This document shows positions 60,994 to 64,000 of a stretch of 64,000 bases of DNA, one piece after another. Position 1 is the stretch's first letter. Each line of letters begins with the position of its first letter. Made by a program: the position numbers and the translations under genes. The notes under the pieces were generated by a model. It was not told the DNA's origin, did no database searches, and saw nothing but the letters and a program-made list of their open reading frames with translations. The DNA is from an uncultured bacterium (lineage in GTDB: Bacteria; Vulcanimicrobiota; Xenobia; Xenobiales; Xenobiaceae): NCBI GenBank assembly GCA_934621605.1, contig CAKTUZ010000005.1, forward strand, positions 50,529 to 114,528. Reading direction: 5' to 3'.

Positions 60994-61854
60994 GTGGAAC
61001 GCTGCGCCAATAAAAGGGCCGCGCTCAGTTCGGGCGAACTTGCCCGCCTTATGTATTTTGCAATAGTTACTGCTTGCACGTGCTTCAATATGTTTCTCGG
61101 CCTTTTGGCCCTTTATTTAGCTGTCATTGGTCAGCCTTTTTGGGCTTGTTGGGCCCTTTTAGCTTCCGTTTGCTTTGACGCTTGCGACGGCTTTTTAGCT
61201 CGTCGTTGGAATGTTGCCAGTGAATTTGGCGCTCAGCTCGATTCCTTGGCCGATTTCGCTAGTTTCTGTTTAGCTGGCGGTGTGCTTTCCTATAGTTGGA
61301 ATGCTGCTTCAGTAGCTGGCACTTACAGTTTGGCATCTACTGGTGCTAACTACAGCAGCAGTTTGGCTGGCGTTATTAAAGCTTTAGCTTCTGGCGGTTG
61401 GCAATATGGTGGCGGTTTCGCTCCGCTAGTTGGCTGTTTCAATTACTTTACGCTTTTTATCGCTTTCGTGTACATTTGTTTAGGTGGTATGCGCTTAGCT
61501 AGATACAATGCCAACACCGATTCTATCTGTCCGCCTAGCTTTTTTGAAGGTATGCCTACTACAGGTGCGGCAGCCATTTTAGCTATGTTTTGCCTAGCTG
61601 ATTTTATGGCTCCGGCTTGCTGCCGTTTCTCTTGCAGTTGGTTTATCCTTGGCCTGACTGTAATTTTCGCGTTTTTGATGGTTTGCAAATTGCCATATCC
61701 TAAACTTACCAAAATGACTTGGTTGCCAAAATGGACTTTTGTTTTGCCAGTGCTGGTCGCTTTAGTTAGTTTGCCACTTTCCGTATACTTATTTTGCGGA
61801 CTTTACCTTGTCAGTGGCCCGATTTTTTATTTCCTGAATAAAGATAAAGCTTGA
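60994..61854 (+). CDS. pssA: CDP-alcohol phosphatidyltransferase (phosphatidylserine synthase, PssA-type)
   Basis: About 286 residues, with a GTG start lacking a clear Shine-Dalgarno (an ATG at 61051 is an alternative). The CDP-alcohol signature, D-G-x2-A-R-x8-G-x3-D-x3-D, is readable in CDGFLARRWNVASEFGAQLD with SLAD after it, near residues 64-90. About seven hydrophobic segments. The PssA-type layout suggests transfer of a phosphatidyl group from CDP-DAG (made by cdsA upstream) to serine. Followed 37 nt later by the Sel1 protein gene. Confidence 0.9.
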   Translation: MERCANKRAALSSGELARLMYFAIVTACTCFNMFLGLLALYLAVIGQPFWACWALLASVCFDACDGFLARRWNVASEFGAQLDSLADFASFCLAGGVLSYSWNAASVAGTYSLASTGANYSSSLAGVIKALASGGWQYGGGFAPLVGCFNYFTLFIAFVYICLGGMRLARYNANTDSICPPSFFEGMPTTGAAAILAMFCLADFMAPACCRFSCSWFILGLTVIFAFLMVCKLPYPKLTKMTWLPKWTFVLPVLVALVSLPLSVYLFCGLYLVSGPIFYFLNKDKA

Positions 61855-61891
61855 TTGGAAAAATAGTCTAAAGTAACGGAGGGCTACAACT

Positions 61892-63034
61892 TTGTTTAAA
61901 TCTCTAAAATTAAATTATTGGACCGTTTGTTTACTTTTGACTGTTGGTTTTTGCTTTCCGGCTGAAACTATGGCTGGTGAAAATAAAACCAACACAACTG
62001 TCCCTCAGGAAACTGCCGCTGCGGTAAAAATAGATCGCGATTCTGCAGAATATCAGCAAATTTTACAATATTTGGAAGCCAAAGAGTTTGACAAAGCTTT
62101 GCCCCTTTTGAAGAAATACGCTCAAGCTGGAGATGCTATTACTCAGGAGTTTTTAGCTCAATGTTATTACAATGGCATTGGTATTGAACGTAACATTGAT
62201 CAGGCTCTAATTTGGTTTAATAAATCAGCCGAGCAAGGATACAAAGAAGCTGAATATGAACTGGGGCGCATTTATGATTTAAATGAAGTTATGCCCCGTG
62301 ATCCTAAAACTGCCATGTATTGGCTCGAGCGCAGTGCCGCTCACGGACACGCTGTAGCCCAGTTTATGGCTGGTATGCATTTCCTCAATGGTGATGGAGT
62401 AGAGAAGAGCGAAGCAAAAGCTGTCGCTTATTACCGTATGGCTGCCGAAAATGGTTTGCCTGTAGCTCAGGTAGCTTTGGGTGAATGTTACGTTGACGGT
62501 TTCGGAGTAGAGAAAAACGGTCCTGAAGCTATCAAATGGCTTACTAAAGCCGCCGAAGACGGCAATGTCGACGCTCAGGTACAATTAGGTATACATTACA
62601 ATGTTGGACTTGAGGGAGTGGAGCCCGATTTTGAAATCGGTGTCTATTGGCTCAGCAAAGCTGCCGAGCAAAAAAACGCCGACGCCTTATTTATGCTTGG
62701 TTTAAGCTATCAACACGGTCGTGGGGTAAAGGTTGATGGGAGTAAAGCCCTGGCCTTATATAGCGAAGCTGCCTCACAAGGCGGTGAGGTAGCCGGTAAA
62801 GCTTTGCGCTGTATGGCATTGTGTTTCTATAAAGGAATTGGAACCAAAGTAGATCATACTAAGGCCGTAAAGTTGTTCCGTCAAGCAGCTGAACATGATG
62901 ATAAGGTAGCTCAAGCTTGTCTGGCTTACTGTTTGGCAAAAGGCATAGGGGCAGAAAAAAACGAGGAAGAAGCTTCCGATTGGCTTGTAGAATCAGGTTT
63001 TGACAAGGTTTTAGATCCTAATCAAGTTAATTAG
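61892..63034 (+). CDS. Exported Sel1-repeat protein
   Basis: 380 residues from a TTG start 8 nt after GGAGGG. The signal peptide ends AETMAGEN. At least seven tandem Sel1-type repeats of about 36 residues follow (recurring A-x-x-x-L-G-x-x-Y-x-x-G-x-G-V/I-x-x-D-x-x-x-A-x-x-W/L-x-x-x-A-A-x-x-G), e.g. ALIWFNKSAEQGYKEAEYEL and AVAYYRMAAENGLPVAQVAL. Sel1 solenoids bind protein partners and are common in periplasmic scaffolds. It follows pssA. Confidence 0.92.
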   Translation: MFKSLKLNYWTVCLLLTVGFCFPAETMAGENKTNTTVPQETAAAVKIDRDSAEYQQILQYLEAKEFDKALPLLKKYAQAGDAITQEFLAQCYYNGIGIERNIDQALIWFNKSAEQGYKEAEYELGRIYDLNEVMPRDPKTAMYWLERSAAHGHAVAQFMAGMHFLNGDGVEKSEAKAVAYYRMAAENGLPVAQVALGECYVDGFGVEKNGPEAIKWLTKAAEDGNVDAQVQLGIHYNVGLEGVEPDFEIGVYWLSKAAEQKNADALFMLGLSYQHGRGVKVDGSKALALYSEAASQGGEVAGKALRCMALCFYKGIGTKVDHTKAVKLFRQAAEHDDKVAQACLAYCLAKGIGAEKNEEEASDWLVESGFDKVLDPNQVN

Positions 63035-63390
63035 CTTGTTAGGTACTTGAATTTTTGCTCCGATTGTTCGATAATTGCACCTTGGTCGGCAGGTATTCAG
63101 CCTACGTTGTTCAAAAGGTGGCGAAAGTCTTGCTGATTCCATAAGCGGTATTGTGTCTGAGTGGTTTCTCGGCTCATATCGCGATAGCAAACGGAAATTC
63201 TACTTGGTTGAATAAAAAACAGTTGAGGCTATTGTGAAAACGGTCGCTGCTGTGGTAAATTTTTGCCAAGGTTTTGCGGCTGTAAGTCGCGAAGAAAAGT
63301 TATATCCAATTACCCCGATCCATCTGCGCTGCTTCGCAACGTAACAAATTAGTATATCGGATCGTTGGGGTTCAGGAGGTTTTCCTAATC
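63035..63390. other. Long intergenic region (356 nt) before Ala/Pro lipoprotein
   Basis: No reading frame or known RNA was recognised. A short GGTGGCGAA at 63117 echoes the loop of the leader motif upstream of valS, but the CCTCTA/TAGGGG hairpin is absent. A TCAGGAGG Shine-Dalgarno precedes the ATG at 63391, so this is a promoter and leader region. Confidence 0.4.
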
Positions 63391-63672
63391 ATGACTACTT
63401 TCAAAAAATTAGCTGCTGCGTTAGTAATCGGTGCTGCTGCTTTCACCCTTTCTGCTTGCGCTGCTAAGACTGATGCTCCCGCTGCTCCCGAAGGTGGCGC
63501 TCCCGCTGCTACCGAAGCTGCTCCCGCTGAAGGTGCCCCCACTGAGGCCGCTCCCGAAGCTGACAAGGCTGCCCCTGCTGAAGCCGCTCCCGCCGAAGGC
63601 GACAAGGCTGCTGCCGAAGCTGCTCCCGCTGAAGCTGCTCCCGCTGAAGCCGCTCCCGAAGCTGCTAAGTAG
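63391..63672 (+). CDS. Small Ala/Pro/Glu-rich lipoprotein
   Basis: 93 residues. Signal peptide with lipobox LSAC, so lipid-anchored at the outer or inner membrane. The mature part is a low-complexity chain of P-A-E-A-A and A-P-E-A-like repeats, with no secondary structure or catalytic motif; probably a spacer/anchor. Strong Shine-Dalgarno AGGAGG. A terminator follows. Confidence 0.85.
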   Translation: MTTFKKLAAALVIGAAAFTLSACAAKTDAPAAPEGGAPAATEAAPAEGAPTEAAPEADKAAPAEAAPAEGDKAAAEAAPAEAAPAEAAPEAAK

Positions 63673-63694
63673 TAGACTTTTTTTCTGAATGATA

Positions 63695-63727
63695 GTAGGT
63701 TCTCCGCAAGGAGAGCCTATTTTTTTA
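63695..63727 (+). terminator. Terminator after small lipoprotein gene
   Basis: TAGGTTCTCC-GCAA-GGAGAGCCTA stem followed by seven T. Confidence 0.92.
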
Positions 63728-63761
63728 TTAATTTATTCTATCCGTTATTACGTTTCGTAAG

Positions 63762-64000
63762 CGCTGCCCAGCGAGCGCAGCTATGCTGGGCCCTCATAAG
63801 CGCGTGACCTGCTTTTACCTGAGTTTTTTTCGGTTGTTGGCTGTTCCGTTTTGCCCGCGATCCTCTCGCCAAAATTCCTCTCTCGCTGTCAGCTGTTCCG
63901 TTCCGTAAGTGTAGCCAAGCGTACGCTGCCCAGCGAGCGCAGCTATGCTGGGCCCTCATAAGCGCGTGACCTGCTTTTACCTGAGTTTTTTTCGGTTGTT
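63762..64000. repeat. 162-bp-period direct repeat at the right edge (two copies, second cut by window end)
   Basis: A 77-bp block (63762-63838) is repeated exactly at 63924-64000, 162 bp later; the second copy runs off the window. Each copy starts with the hairpin GCCCAGC (63766) / GCTGGGC (63785) and ends with a T-run near TTTTTTTCGG. The 85-bp spacer contains a smaller repeat, CTGTTCCGTT, at 63841 and 63893. It does not look coding; a minus-strand frame spanning it merely reads the repeat twice. Confidence 0.8.

Noticed and set aside
59816..61000. A prophage or integrative element
   Set aside because: Only an integrase is present; neighbours on both sides are housekeeping genes, and no capsid, replication, or cargo genes or flanking direct repeat were seen.
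63738..63959. Minus-strand coding frame in the right-edge repeat
   Set aside because: It reads the same repeated DNA twice, giving a duplicated peptide block, and lacks start signals; an artefact of the repeat.
63762..64000. CRISPR array
   Set aside because: The repeat is 77 bp with an 85-bp spacer and only two copies in the window; no cas genes and no 24-47 bp regular repeat pattern.
1..64000. tRNA or rRNA genes
   Set aside because: No cloverleaf-like sequence with a conserved TTCRA arm or rRNA core was found on either strand by eye.

Overview
This 64 kb window is a gene-dense bacterial chromosome segment of moderate GC. The organism appears to have a Gram-negative-type envelope: there are several lipobox (type II signal peptide) lipoproteins, periplasmic proteins, an RseP-type protease and a Sel1 protein. 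The yggS-sepF-hemW order and the presence of SepF are typical of Firmicutes, Actinobacteria and Cyanobacteria-related lineages rather than Proteobacteria. A diderm SepF-bearing lineage (a non-photosynthetic cyanobacterial relative, or a diderm Firmicute) would fit, but I cannot place the organism from sequence alone. The radical SAM peptide-maturation pair and HemW are compatible with an anaerobic or microaerobic life. No rRNA, tRNA or CRISPR array was seen.

Layout. 1-6.4 kb: four tandem paralogous surface lipoproteins, the first cut by the window edge, with a terminator after each. 6.4-10.3 kb (minus strand): a candidate RiPP operon (a 30-residue precursor overlapping a radical SAM/SPASM enzyme) downstream of an AI-2E-family membrane protein, plus an exported two-domain protein. 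10.4-16.1 kb: TerB-like protein, pseudouridine synthase, a crotonase plus DpgA-type III polyketide synthase pair, dnaK, and two small orphan genes. 16.1-24.7 kb: amidohydrolase, two exported phosphatases, zinc-ribbon membrane protein, OPT transporter and aminopeptidase P. 24.7-34.7 kb: dihydrolipoyl dehydrogenase and lipoyl synthase, two orphan proteins (1164 and 303 aa), and two membrane proteins. 34.7-43 kb: valS, engB, a large phospholipase-D-like protein, two small exported proteins and a GNAT. 43-48 kb: a PilT-like ATPase with a long coiled-coil head, then yggS-sepF-hemW. 48-54.8 kb: a possible secreted protein, dipeptidase, ATP-grasp ligase, phytoene/squalene synthase and glycosyltransferase. 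54.9-63 kb: cdsA-dxr-rseP, a cytidylate-kinase-like protein, a lone tyrosine recombinase, pssA and a Sel1 protein. The right end holds an Ala/Pro-rich lipoprotein and a 162-bp-period direct repeat running off the window.

The best candidates for something undescribed are: (1) the short peptide ending in CVCW encoded immediately ahead of, and overlapping by 4 nt, the SPASM radical SAM gene; (2) a shared, compensatorily variable leader motif found upstream of both the TerB-like gene and valS, which looks like a structured RNA or regulatory element; (3) a two-gene DpgA-like polyketide module without its usual glycopeptide context; and (4) a PilT homologue that has lost the usual Walker-B and His-box residues and is fused to a coiled coil. 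Functional roles are inferred from family knowledge and visible motifs; no database search was possible.
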